A stretch of DNA of 64,000 bases. It comes from Corticium candelabrum. Its lineage: Eukaryota > Porifera > Homoscleromorpha > Homosclerophorida > Plakinidae. Position 1 is the stretch's first letter. Every line of letters begins with the position of its first letter. The stretch lies in assembly GCF_963422355.1 (NCBI RefSeq), contig NC_085098.1, forward strand, positions 5,185,765 through 5,249,764. Reading direction: 5' to 3'. The position numbers and the translations under genes were made by a program. Of the stretch, positions 11,517 through 22,689 are shown piece after piece. The notes below the pieces were generated by a model, which had not been told where the DNA came from, did not search any database, and was given only the letters and a program-made list of their open reading frames with translations.

Positions 11517-11690
11517 GGTGCTATAGCTCCGTTGGCTAGAGAGTCATCGTACAGAGTGATCAGACACCCGGAGCCCACTATTGCAAGATCAAGTCAACGA
11601 TGACGAGCTATGGCATAATTTCCTTAGGCAGAAAACTCACATACCATTGCCTCTCTCGACTCAAGAGTATAACTGAGTACCTGGTCTTTG
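11517..11690 (+). mobile_element. tRNA-derived SINE
   Basis: The head, TAGCTCCGTTGGCTAGAG, matches the A-box region of a tRNA. A degenerate B-box region follows (about 11555-11575). The body around 11615-11690 (TTCCTTAGGCAGAAAACTCA, then a CTCTCTCGACTCAAG stretch and GAGTACCTGG) resembles the conserved domain shared by tRNA-type SINEs of many marine invertebrates. Such elements are moved by LINE machinery. The degenerate B box argues against a working tRNA gene. Confidence 0.55.
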
Positions 11691-11699
11691 ATTGGGGTG

Positions 11700-11995
11700 G
11701 CAAAGGGTCCCCCGACCGCGACATAACGCGCGTTATAGATACTATTTCTGTTTAGACACTCGCTTCGTTTAACGTTCATAAGACTAAACTAGCCAATAGT
11801 CTAAGGCTTCAGGGTTTTAAAAGTATCGGTATACGTTTCTTGTCGCGGGGACCTACTCTAGCAAAACGGTACCTCGCAAAGCGTAAATACGATACTCTAG
11901 GTTAGCTCGAACACAACTAGAGCGTGCCACAGCCTTGAAAATTGCCAGGCATGCAAGCAATGGTGTGTTTACAACTCTAGGGTTAGTAGCTAACA
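11700..11995. other. no gene recognised
   Basis: Short spacer between the SINE and the SRCR relic. It contains a 12-base palindrome (TAACGCGCGTTA) near 11725. Nothing else was recognised. Confidence 0.3.
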
Positions 11996-11999
11996 AAGT

Positions 12000-12400
12000 A
12001 CTCGGACCTGGAAAGCGATCCAAATCAGTATGAAGTCGAGTAGAAATCTTGCTTGATGATCATGCACTACCTCGCTGTCTGCATGTTCAGATCGTTGGAA
12101 TGTTAACGCCATGTAACGTTGTGTGTGGCCAACTGCATGGTCACCTGTCATCAAACTTCCACGTAATGGGGCAGTTCCAGTTGCTGTGTGAAACAACTTT
12201 TAGTCAATTGCTAAATGACTTATATAAGCAAATTGATGTCAACTAGAAAAGCAATAATTATACAAAAAATCTGGTGTGTATCTAACGAGTACCTGCAAAC
12301 ACTATCACTAGTATGTTGAATAAATTTATACAAGATGAGAGACACAACAGTAATAAGCAAGTTAACAAGGAGCTAAGACAGTATCCAGTAGTTTGCAACT
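12000..12400 (+). pseudogene. SRCR gene relic: SRCR1 start joined to gene tail and 3' UTR
   Basis: Bases 12010-12137 match the start of the SRCR1 exon of copy 1 with many changes. Sequence similar to the end of the coding region (CCTGTCATCAAACTTCCACG, as in copies 2-4) and to the 3' UTR follows at once (12145-12400). Everything between, including the rest of SRCR1, SRCR2 and most of SRCR3, is missing. The relic has the same orientation as copy 1 and lies 0.9 kb downstream. It is a sixth family member shrunk by an internal deletion, now non-coding. Confidence 0.75.
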
Positions 12401-12940
12401 TAATTTATTTAGTCTATACTTCAATTAATTGCAAGTTGAATATCTGTCTTAGAGTGCCTGGCACCATACCTCCAAGGCTCTGTTGACATAAAATTACGAG
12501 CAGATCGCTTCAGTTTCTTTTCTGAAGAGCTCTTGCAAAAGTAGACATAGCTAGCTAACGCACTTTAGACAGTCTAGTCTCGCGTGGCCAGACCTCACAA
12601 TTTACTGCTGGTGTAGCAGCGGATTAGGTCCGGCCGTCAAATAGGTCAGCTTGCTAACGCACTTGTACCGAATGACATTCTGCGCTAGCGCACTGCGTCT
12701 ACCTTGGATCATTTCTCTTCGCGGATTACGCAGTACAGTAGCGGATTTAGCGCTGACGCACAGTTTCTTCCTCGGATTCCCTGCAACCATTCAGTGATGA
12801 TGGGCTGTGCTAGAGATGCGTCTGTTGATTGCCTGAGACATGGAACGTGAACGCAGGTGTTTGCTATTCAGGATGGGGTCGACGTCATAGCGACCAGATG
12901 CTAGCAAAGAAAATTTTTTGAAACGTCGTTGGCACAAAGT
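12401..12940. other. no gene recognised
   Basis: Mixed-composition spacer after the SRCR relic. Repeated CGCTAACGCAC-like words occur at about 12550-12760. No domain, RNA or transposon end was recognised. Confidence 0.25.
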
Positions 12941-12942
12941 AC

Positions 12943-12944
<2 letters not shown>

Positions 12945-13014
<70 letters not shown>
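12945..13014. repeat. (GT)n microsatellite
   Basis: Pure GT tract of about 70 bases. Confidence 0.97.
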
Positions 13015-13023
<9 letters not shown>

Positions 13024-13700
13024 CATGGCGTTGCAGAATTGTTCTACCTCCATGTTGCTCGTCATTTTGGTCTACAGTTTGATCATTCATGGTATGATTT
13101 AGCATCAGAGAGAAAGTCCAAGAGAAGGACAAAGTGCAGATATTGTGGGATTTTCCAATACAAACAGAATGAAAAGTAGAATTCAACTGACCAGATATCA
13201 TTGTATTGAGCAAACAAGAGAAGAAAGCATGATTTATTGAGGTTTCTGTTCTTCATGACTCAAATGTTTAAACATGACTCAAATGTTTTAGGAACTATGC
13301 TGACTGCTGCTAAAAAACATAGATACTCCATCTAAGTTGCATGACCATTCAGTATGTTATATAGGAACACAATTGGTTCCATTGAATTGATTGATTAGCT
13401 GTTATAGCTATATTATGTGTGTGAAATTGAAATAAATGATGATTGTATTTGTACAGGTACTGACCTTTCACTGAGCCCTGTTCTACTATATACATAACAC
13501 GTATACTAAAACACACTAATGCAAATTATGCTTTTGACTAAATACTCTAATTAGTATACATAGACAAATGTTACTAAAATAAACAAACATGCAGGTCAAG
13601 GTTAATTTAGAAAATGTCAATATACAAGTTTGAATGTCTATAAGAGACTTGCACTCACTAAGAACACTAGGCAGATCGACTATTGATTGATTGATTGATT
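13015..13700. other. no gene recognised
   Basis: AT-rich spacer with duplicated CATGACTCAAATGTTT words near 13254-13290 and a short (TGAT)n run at 13680-13702. No coding signal was recognised. Confidence 0.25.
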
Positions 13701-13744
13701 GATGGATTCCATAGTTTGGCCAGCGGATAGGGTTCTGTTCCCTC

Positions 13745-15190
13745 TCTATTCCCGGACGTATTTACACGCAAAACGATGTCCGGTTGCAGGAATCCTGTGA
13801 GTTACGAAGAAGCCTTTCGCTATATGATAGACCCTGAAGATGGGAGGTACGTAGAAGGAGTGACAGAAAGCAGGAAAAGGGTCATTAGAAGATTTACACA
13901 AGCTCGGATATCTATACGCAGCACGGTATCCTGTGGTACTACGAAGAGAAAGAAGCCAGTAAACGACAATGGATTGCAAACTTTGAAAGACAACAACAGA
14001 TCCTGCAGTCAATCCATGATGACACTTTAGGCGGCTGTCACCTTGGAAGAGACAAGACTCGCGACAAAATATCAAAAAGGTATTTTTGGCATGGCATGGG
14101 AGAGGACGTGGATTACTACATCAAAACATGTGCAACGTGTCAAAAGGTATGGCGTTTAAATCAGTTGAATATACACATAGTTATGTATAGTAAAGTTTCT
14201 TTGTTATCAGGTTGTCAATTCATTCATGCAAAACAGTGCAATGGAATTCAACAATCAAGTATAGTTAGTAAACTAATCAAAAATGAGTTAGGTTAGAGCT
14301 GATTGAGTTTAGGGGTATAACGTATTCGCATACAATTCCTTCCTGTACACGAAACTGGTTACGTATGGACAAAAGCCTCTGGATCACACATGGAAATGGA
14401 AGAAGGTATTTTGCTGGAATTGAGTGTAACATGATGAGCAGATAATGGAATAATTAGATGGCAAATTTTTATATCCCTACTGAACCTTTCTTTTTTTCTA
14501 GAATGTCAACGTATTTCAATATCACACAGTGTAATACCTATCCATCTTCCAGGCCATTGGACTGTTATGGTAGCTGTGTTTCTGACTGCAACAATGCAAT
14601 CAAATGTAACTGTACATTTCTTTTATTCGGAAAGGTTTTGGACACAATTTACAAGGAAATGAGATACCTAGATTCTCTGAATCCAAGTGAAAGGGATATA
14701 TTTGTTGTAGCTCATATTCAGTAAATATTGTCAATTTTAAAATAAAATTTCTATCACTGACAAGCCTATTGATTTACAGAAAGTTTATCAAACATGAAGG
14801 TCAGAGATTTTGTGTGACAGCGACAGAAAACTGGCCTTGTATTGTTGGAAGTGACATACTGGTATGGTGACTTAATTAGAAAATGAATTTGTAACAATTG
14901 CTGATTTTACTTGTGCCGTTTGACAGAATTTTCCTCGACAAACTAATGGGTCAGATTGTGGAGTGTTTATTTGCTTGGTATGACATCATGGTAGCTATTG
15001 GTGCTTTTTATCATCGTTCTGTTACTGCAGCATGCTCTACATGAAATGCTAAAATTACCGTACAACTACACCCAAGTACAGTATATAGTTCGTTCTCATG
15101 GCAAGCTTAAATAATTTGCTCCTTATAGTTACAGATGGCATCAGCCAGAGCATGGATTGCCTTGACATTTTGCAAGAACAAGAAAATGTA
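13745..15190 (+). mobile_element. Ginger-like DNA transposon remnant: integrase zinc domain plus Ulp1-like protease
   Basis: At about 14000-14140 the plus strand reads an H2C2 integrase zinc-binding module (GCHLGRDKTRDKISKRYFWH, then TCATCQK). Downstream, at 14550-15070, parts of a C48/Ulp1-type cysteine protease appear in separate exon-like blocks: GHWTV, then YLDSLNPSERDIFVV, then QTNGSDCGVFICL, which carries the catalytic Asp-Cys region. Ginger1 DNA transposons of cnidarians and other invertebrates combine an H2C2/rve integrase with such a protease, which makes this family most likely. I see no DDE core in this stretch, so the copy is incomplete and a fossil. Other protease-bearing elements are a less likely alternative. 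Confidence 0.6.
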
Positions 15191-16440
15191 AGATAAGAGC
15201 CTGATCGAGAATATTCAAGTACATTGTAATACAGCTAACATTGGATCAATTTTAGGCCACAGAAACATCTAGTCACTACAACTGATGACAGTGATTATAC
15301 CTGTGCTAATGACAGTAAGTGTAACGATGATGTGCAGGAAGATGTACGCATAATGCACTAAAGAATTTTACATAGATGTTATTTGTACTTATAAGGGGCA
15401 GAAATGAAATGACATCCAATCAGATATAAAACATTTTGGATGTCATTTAATTAATAAATAAATTTGAAATAGAAAACGTATTTTGTATTTTAGATGATGT
15501 AGAAATAGTTGAGGAACGTACAAGTGCTCTAAAGATACTGATACCTATAGCCGAAGGTGCAACATCATTCATAAAGTAGAAGTGATTGAACTGCTAACTG
15601 TGTTATTTGCTCTGCCGATATAGTTGTGAAATACATACTGCCATACAAACTGACAGTAAGAAGGAAGAAGAGTCACAGTCAGAAAAGGAATTGTATAGTA
15701 AGTTGAGCAGAAGCACTGTGTGTTCATGTGTGGATGTTCGAATATTGTTGTCCGAATATTGTTGTCGCAAAGAGATCTAAAGTGTACACTCTTTATTTGT
15801 AAACACAAATCTCAATAAACTGTTCTTGCAACTAGCAATTGCACTACAAAGGAAATGGAGACAACACTAAAAAAATTTGGAGTCAACAGGTGTCATCCAG
15901 ACATTGTTGGATGTGTGCCCCACCCAACAACCACTCAACATTTCTCGAAGAGTGACCATCAAGGAGAGCACAAGGCAGTGGCGACACTTCACTATTGGAG
16001 CAAAGTTTCCATGGCCTATTATTAAAAAAGTACTAAATTATTTTAAAAACGGTACTTTTCAAACCCCAGTAGTGCAAGGTACATGGACCAAAAAGACATT
16101 GACAATTTCAGTGAATTTATGGGGAACCAGGAGACTGGATTTATTGTGTCAAATCAAGACATGCTGTCTTCCATGTCTTGGCCTACCATCATTTAGGCAC
16201 TTGGGCGACAGATGACATTGCAGCCAAGTTGAAACTGAGTCATCCCTAAAATCAACCATCACAGACAATGCTTTGTGTGGTAGACTGACAACGGTGTGAG
16301 TCAATGTAGCTATGGTGGTGCAGTAGATACTGTAATGAAAACGTGTGACATGTGACACATGCAACCACTCTACATAACATGTACATGTCCTGGGGAAAAC
16401 TAAAACTTGTTCTAGCAGGGTAGACCTACCACTACACTAT
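15191..16440. other. unassigned, probably further transposon-derived sequence
   Basis: Short open frames alternate with intron-like splice motifs. The plus-strand frame near 15877-16050 (GVNRCHPDIVGCVPHPTTTQ) looks coding-like, but I cannot assign it to a family. It may be the tail of the Ginger-like remnant. Confidence 0.3.
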
Positions 16441-16542
16441 ATTTGCCTTGATACTACATGCACCAGACTTTTTTGTATAATTATTGCTCTTTTAGTTGAA
16501 ATCAATTTGCTTATATAAGTCATTAGCAATTGGCTACTTGTT

Positions 16543-19500
16543 TCACTCAAGAACCGAAACTGGTTCAAGACGACGTGCAACTTTGGTGATAGGACCTGGA
16601 ACTTTGATGACAGGTGGTAGGTTGCAACGAACTGATGCATCTCTGTTGTGAGAGCAACTTGTTTGCCCAAACCCACTGTGTTTGCAGTCTGTGATAGCTC
16701 GTTCATTGCCATAGCAGCTCATTCTGTCAAGCCAGACTGGACCACGGCCTCGACCATAGCGCGCACGGCTATATGCTGTACCTCCATAGTTGTACCCCAG
16801 CTGCCTGCACACGACTCGAGCATCATTGGTGTCCCAATACGTGTCACACACTGTGCCCCATACACCTCGGTTGAATACCTCCACTCGACCTTCATATTGA
16901 TTGCGACCAACAAGACGGATTGCTAACAAGTGAAAGACAATTCAATAAATATTGAATTTTAAACGCTTTTTAGAGATAGATTACATTTTTGACAGCTGAT
17001 GTACAGATTGTCAGTGCTTCTTGTACAAGTAGATGCTCCCCACTGAACACCCTGGTTGCAGTCAATTTGCTTGTTTGTGCTGCTGAGGCAACGAGCACTG
17101 GTTTGAGGCCCACTTGCAGTCTTTCTTGCAAAGACTGTGTGTAAAATAGAATATGCAGGGCCAAACCCAGCATGTTGGCAGGCATCCGTGCGCTGTCTGT
17201 TACCCCAGACCGATCCGCCACAAACAGGACCCCATTGTTTAGTTGAACTGTCATAAACTTGTAGGTAGCCATTGGGACTAGTTGTTGATAGGCCATTTCT
17301 AGTAAGCCGAACACCTTTGATGAAAACAAAAATTGAGTGAGTGACCAAACCCATTACGAGCGACATTAATTGTTGTCGTGTATGCATGCCAACCTGGATT
17401 GCACTTGACTCCAGCATATCGGTAACTGGGACAATATCCACCTCGGTACGTTGTTCCTATGTTGTACCGAGGACAATCTTGAATGTATTTTTCATTGCCC
17501 GTGCATCCTACTTTGCTGATAACGTAGGGCTTTTTGCTGTAGCCCCATCTGCTTCCTGAGGTTGCTTGACCTGTGGAATATCCTAGTTGGGCACACACAA
17601 TGTTGGCTTCAACGTTATCCCAACCATCTGAACAGACTGCGTGGTAGTGACCATCAACCAAGATTTCTACCCGACCTTCATATTGATTTGGACCGTTTGC
17701 AAGACGAATACCTAAAATTCGTGCAATTAGTTGTTATATTTTCTTTACATATCAGTGTGACTCACCAGGCTGCGGAATTCAAGTGAAGGTAGAAGACAAA
17801 CGTACATATAAAAAGAAAGGTAAGTATGGTGCGTTATTAGGGCAAAGGCATGTGCACTTACTATTATTCCTCGATCAATACACTGAGCTCGTTGGCTTGG
17901 TGTGAGCAAATCACTTTCAAACCAACATTGAGTATCGAAATCCCATTGAACAACCTGTTGGCGCGTCGGACGTCTACTGGCAATCATTGCTCTGATTGTG
18001 GAGACGGACAGATCGGGCTCAGGGGTGTATGGACGTTCAGTTGTAAATAATTCTTCGATTTTAGTGTCATGTGGAATCAATCTTTTGCCTAAGGAAACGG
18101 CCAGCCTAGTCGACTGTCTTTTCTTACGTCCAAACGGTGTCCCACTAGATTGAGCATACGTGTAACCCAAGTTTCCAACCTTGAGAACATTCTTTGGCTG
18201 TCTCCATGCTGACTCCTTTAACAGGTCTGTTCCCCCAGGATACGCAGCAGTTAAGAAATTCATTATACTATTAAGTGTGTATCCAGGAGTGCCGTCAGCT
18301 GGATAGTTACTTTCATCATCCCCGTACACTTTTTGCCAGTCGTACCACAGTTTGTCGATAAAACAGTGATGCTACAAGAGCACGAGACATGCATATGTCA
18401 CTATGAAATTATTCGGATAGAACAAGAACTTGTGACTCACCAAATAGAAGAGAGGGTCACGTGGTGATTCACCCACAGCCATGTCGGAAGGGAATCCAAA
18501 TCGATTGTGCAAAGTGTTGTGTCGGACTCCACCAGATTCTGTCTGCTGACGGAAGTTGTCGTAGATTGGATTGCTCGTGCGATCATTGTTCAATTGTACT
18601 TGTGATGCCTGTTGCATTCCGGGCCCGGGATTGAAGACATTCCGTACGATACATTCGGATGGATCGGGATGCCACAACGCTTGACTGAAGTGTCCGCTAT
18701 TGACACAATCGTTGGGACCGGCTCCGTTGTTGAGAGAACCGCTGCCCAAGTGAGCCCAAATGGCCGACGTTGCGACATGTTCTCCTGACCAATCCCAGTA
18801 TGGGAGACGAAGTGAGACGTCATTTTGAGCGATTTGTAAAGCGTGCTCCAACATACTGAGGAAAGAACGATGCCAAGGGAAGAAGCCCGCACCACTGGAT
18901 ACAGAAACGGCTCGTCAGTATGTGTTTACTTATTTACAAAATTGTGGAATACGTACCCATGGGCCGCGTTTGATACAGAAAAAACTTGACTATGAAGTGC
19001 TGCGAGATCGTTGATGACACCATTTTGCTTAATGGTTTTGAATCCGGCCACAATAGAGTTCCAGTCTTCCGGTCGATGAGTTGCCAAGTCAATCACATTA
19101 CACCTCAATTCTGCAATAGACAGAGTGGAACAAAGTCACGTGGTGTACCTTGACAAGCAAGGCAACGGAAATGGTTAGGCAACGTACTTGCGCCAAATTC
19201 AGCAGCGATGTCGTCCATGTCGTCGAAATCATCTACTTCTAACCTGTGATCGTCGTCAGGAGGTGAAGCGATGGCATTCAACTCGTTGTCACTGCTCGTG
19301 GAGCCAAAATTAGCCACGCCCGCCGCAAAAACCTCAGCACCGTCTGTGTTTTGTAGAACGTCTGCCTTGGGACCTGGAGCTCCACCTTGATTTGATCTTC
19401 CGTCGGTAAGCACAAAAACAACTCTGGTCGCATCCGATCTCGCTCCTCTAGACGCGTCATTGTATAGAGAATGTGCTTCGTCTAAAGCTCCTGCAGTATT

Positions 19501-19974
19501 AGTAGCCCACCCATGCACGTAGACAATACCATTGACTGCATTCTTCAGATCAAAGCGAGGAGTCGCCGATCCCGAGTAATCATTGAAGTCAAATTCGACC
19601 GTAATCTGGGACGACGCAGCAAAACTGATAATTGCGACTCGGATCGATTTGGTGCATGTGACCGTTAAGGCGTGGTCGATCATCAGACTGACAAAGTATT
19701 TTTGCTTAACGAAGTTGGCACTGCCGATGCTACCGGAATTGTCCATAACAAAGAGAAGATCAATCTTGTTGGGATCCGGAGTTGAACGAGATCCTCCTCG
19801 AAAGACAGGTCTGGCATTTAAATCTTCGAATCCGTCGGTAAAGATCGAGAAAAACTTCTGATTTAACTTTGCAGCATTGACGCTAACGGAATCTGCATTG
19901 ACCAAAACGTGCACATACACAGCAATAAATGCACAAACTGCCAACTGAAGTGAGAGTCTTCTAGTCACATCCAT
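16543..19974 (-). CDS. VWA-tyrosinase-SRCR(3) secreted protein, copy 2
   Basis: Minus-strand exons in transcript order: 19974-19188, 19110-18957, 18894-18441, 18371-17862, 17769-17766 (micro-exon), 17711-17394, 17314-16985, 16922-16543. They give 978 codons plus stop without interruption. The start MDVTRRLSL opens a signal peptide. The VWA MIDAS (DNSGS) and the tyrosinase histidines in FFPWHR, RHNTLH and FYLHH are intact. The linker has RKKRQ. In the linker this copy lacks the two valines of GTPGVVYTL found in copies 3 and 5. Most of the gene is closest to copy 3. The SRCR3 exon and the intron before it are instead almost identical to copy 5, a sign of gene conversion. The TATA box of copies 1 and 5 has changed to TACAAG here. 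Confidence 0.92.
17766..17769 (-). other. 4-nt micro-exon CCTG, copy 2
   Basis: On the minus strand, gcag|CCTG|gtgagt, with introns of 92 bp (to exon 4) and 54 bp (to SRCR1). It has the same frame-joining role as in copy 1. Confidence 0.9.
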
Positions 19975-20560
19975 GCTGGCTTGATCCTAACTGTGATGAA
20001 GTACCGAATTGCATCTGCACTTGTAGCCGACGAACAATGCCGCAAGCGTAATTTGTACGTAGGCAATGTGTTCAGTAAAGTGTTCGCGGTGAAATTCGTA
20101 ACAATCAGTGCTTTGTTGTAGGAAGGCACTTCCACAATCATGCGTCTGTGCGTGGTGTTTGAGACGGATACGTAGACCACAGACAATGGAATGAGTTCAT
20201 GCAGTTTTCTGTTGAACTGTGTGTGTGTGTGTGGGGTGTGTGTGTGTGTGTGTGTGTGTTTACCTCATTTAACACTTTTGGTGTCAAAGCCACTCAAAAA
20301 ATGTGTAATACCTGGTAGTGGCTATATACCCATGAGTTTCTTTTCCACCCTTTGCCAACGTTCACCAGCTGCCAACAGAAGTTAAGTCGCGGGCGTTGGA
20401 ACCGGGGAACTGGGGCACGTTCCTCCTCAACTATTCCAATGTAAGAAGGATGACAGACGTAGAAACTGACACCGACATGACACACTGAACTACACTGAAC
20501 TAACACTATAGTGTTACATTTGGTTTCCTGTTTTATACAGTGTAGCATTCATAGATATGA
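19975..20560 (-). promoter_or_regulatory. 5' flank of copy 2, shared with copy 3
   Basis: Alignable with 33270-33884, the 5' flank of copy 3, over its whole length except for indels around a (GT)n tract. In the TATA position both flanks read CTACAAGT (20020-20026 here). A stretch near 20390-20440 resembles GGGG-CACGT-CCCC sequence typical of hAT-type MITE ends. Confidence 0.55.
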
Positions 20561-21101
20561 TCTTATACTATAATACGCGAACGCTCAGGAACGCCCACTT
20601 TTGTCTGTCCACATGTCCACAAGTCTGTCTGTCCACATGTCCACAAGTCTGTCTGTAACGCGCCGATCGACACGACGCCGGTTAGACAATATGCAGCCAC
20701 TCTCAACAACAGAATCCTCTACAACTTTGGCTAAACCACAAACACAATTTGATCGAAGACTACGCACGGACATGTACCGAAGAAGCAGAAACAAAGGCTT
20801 TGAGTGACATACAAACCATTCTAGGTGAATCAGGTATGTATGTGTGTATACACATGCATTTACGTGTTTTCACATATTACTTTCTAGACTGATCTACTAA
20901 GTAATGATTCACTGCAACTGCAGTAGTAGCAAATTGCTACATCAACTCAGCAAATGTCAGTAATATGGTTGTGCATGTTTACAGGAATCACGTGTGCTGA
21001 GCTCGGGCTGCCTGACGTTGGCCCATTGCAACTATTACATGACAATGTAGACAGAAACGTTGAGGCTGAATATGCTGAAGTCAACAAAATCAAACTAAAC
21101 A

Positions 21102-22545
21102 ATGAAAGTCTATGACAGAATTGTCAGCGCTGTTGATGAGCTACAACAAGGTCGCCCAGCATGTTGCCAGGCATACTTTCTTGACGACCCAGGAGGAAGC
21201 GGAAAAACTTGTATGCTCTGCAATACACTAATTGCACGTCTGCGAGCACATGGCATTCAGGTACGTCTACAAGTAAATATCAATTTACAGTGCGGTAGTC
21301 TATACCTAACAATGCGCATACATTCTTGATTTCAGGTTGGAGCAACAGCATGGACAGGCATTGCAGCCAATCTTCTGCCTGGAGGTAGAACAGTCCACAG
21401 CTTATTTAAGCTTCCGGTTCCAATCTTGGACACGAGCACATGCAACGTCAAGCAAACCTCCAGCTATGCTGCTATGCTGCGTTCAATGAGTCTCATTATT
21501 ATTGATAAAGCCTCAATGATGCCGTTGCATGCATTGCATGCTATTGACAAACTGCTACGAGATCTCATCAATGAGGATATTCCCTTTGGTGGCAAAATCT
21601 TCTTGCTTGGTGGAGACTTCCGGCAAGTTCTTCCAGTAATGCTACATGCCTCACGTACATTAATAGTCGAAAACTGCCTCAAACGATTATCACTGTGGCC
21701 ACTCTTTACAATAATCAAGTTGACACAAAACATGCGTGTGCAGCAGGATCAACAACAATTTTCGAAATGGGAACTGCAACTTGGTAACGAGCAACTACAT
21801 ACTGTATGATCTTCCAGACTCAGTCGATATTCCGACGAAGTGTATAGTTTCAAGCGACGTCATTGATACCGTTTTAGCAGATCTATCTTCTGATCTCACA
21901 ACCACTGTCTTACTGACACCTAAAAACGAGGCATCGTTGGCTTTACTAAATAACCAGGTACTAAACAGACTGGAAGGAGAAAAGCGTCTGTATCTCAGTG
22001 TGGATAGAGTGGTTTGTGACAATAAGGAAGAAGAACAAAATTATCCTCTTGAGTTTATTAACAGTTTAACACCATCTGGTCTGCCAGAACATAAACTCTA
22101 GCTAAAGGTTGGATGTATCATCATGTCGTTACGTAATCTAGATTTGCGAAATGGGCTGTGCAATGGAACTCGACTAATTGTCAGACACTTGCATAACCAT
22201 GTAATTGATGCAGAAGTCATAGCTACACAGAGCCATCAACGTGTTCTAATACCACGCGTCAAACTGGCACCATCTGACGTCAACTTGCCATTTATATTGG
22301 AACGACGTCAATTTCCTATAAGATTGGCGTACTCAATTACAATAAATAAATCGCAAGGCCAAACGTTCAGCAAAGTTGGTATCTACCTCCCGGCGCTAGT
22401 CTTTACGCATGGGCAACTGTACGTTGCCTTTTCTCGAGCAAGAGCATTGGCTGATATATCTCTACAGATCGATGAAACCACCACACAGGGCCTCATTGGC
22501 GACAAATCTGTAACTCACAATATTGTCTTTAGTGAAGTGTTGTAA
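21102..22545 (+). pseudogene. Helitron PIF1-like helicase, split
   Basis: Three main open segments (21102-21329, 21426-21809, 22123-22545), with a fourth at 21736-22101 in another frame. Together they cover most PIF1/RecD-family helicase motifs from Walker A (GGSGKT) to the C-terminal SRA motif. The first two are separated by an intron-like gap (HGIQ|gtacgt to ttcag|GTTGGAGC). Sequence between the QNMR motif and the DSVDIP segment appears shortened. The enzyme would unwind DNA during rolling-circle transposition; this copy cannot be functional as it stands. Confidence 0.75.
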
Positions 22546-22689
22546 TATAGTGCTAACTTATTCTACTTCCTATGTGAACTTGATCTCACATTTTTAGAAT
22601 GTCTTCAATTTCCAGTAAGGTGCCTCTCCGGAAGACGATGCGACGAAACAGAAGGAACTTCTTCCGATTAGTAAAGACAGCGATGACAC

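Noticed and set aside
11521-11590. Possible tRNA gene
   Set aside because: Only the A box is good; the B box and acceptor stem do not fit, and the following SINE body explains it better.
16648-16926. 92-residue plus-strand frame, repeated at 10692-10970, 29939, 40620 and 49019
   Set aside because: Antisense shadow of the conserved SRCR3 exon; it persists only because the exon is conserved.
18590-18895. 101-residue frame overlapping tyrosinase exon 3, repeated in the other copies
   Set aside because: Alternative-frame shadow of the exon encoding the copper-binding region; the true frame has the HxxxH and FYLHH motifs.
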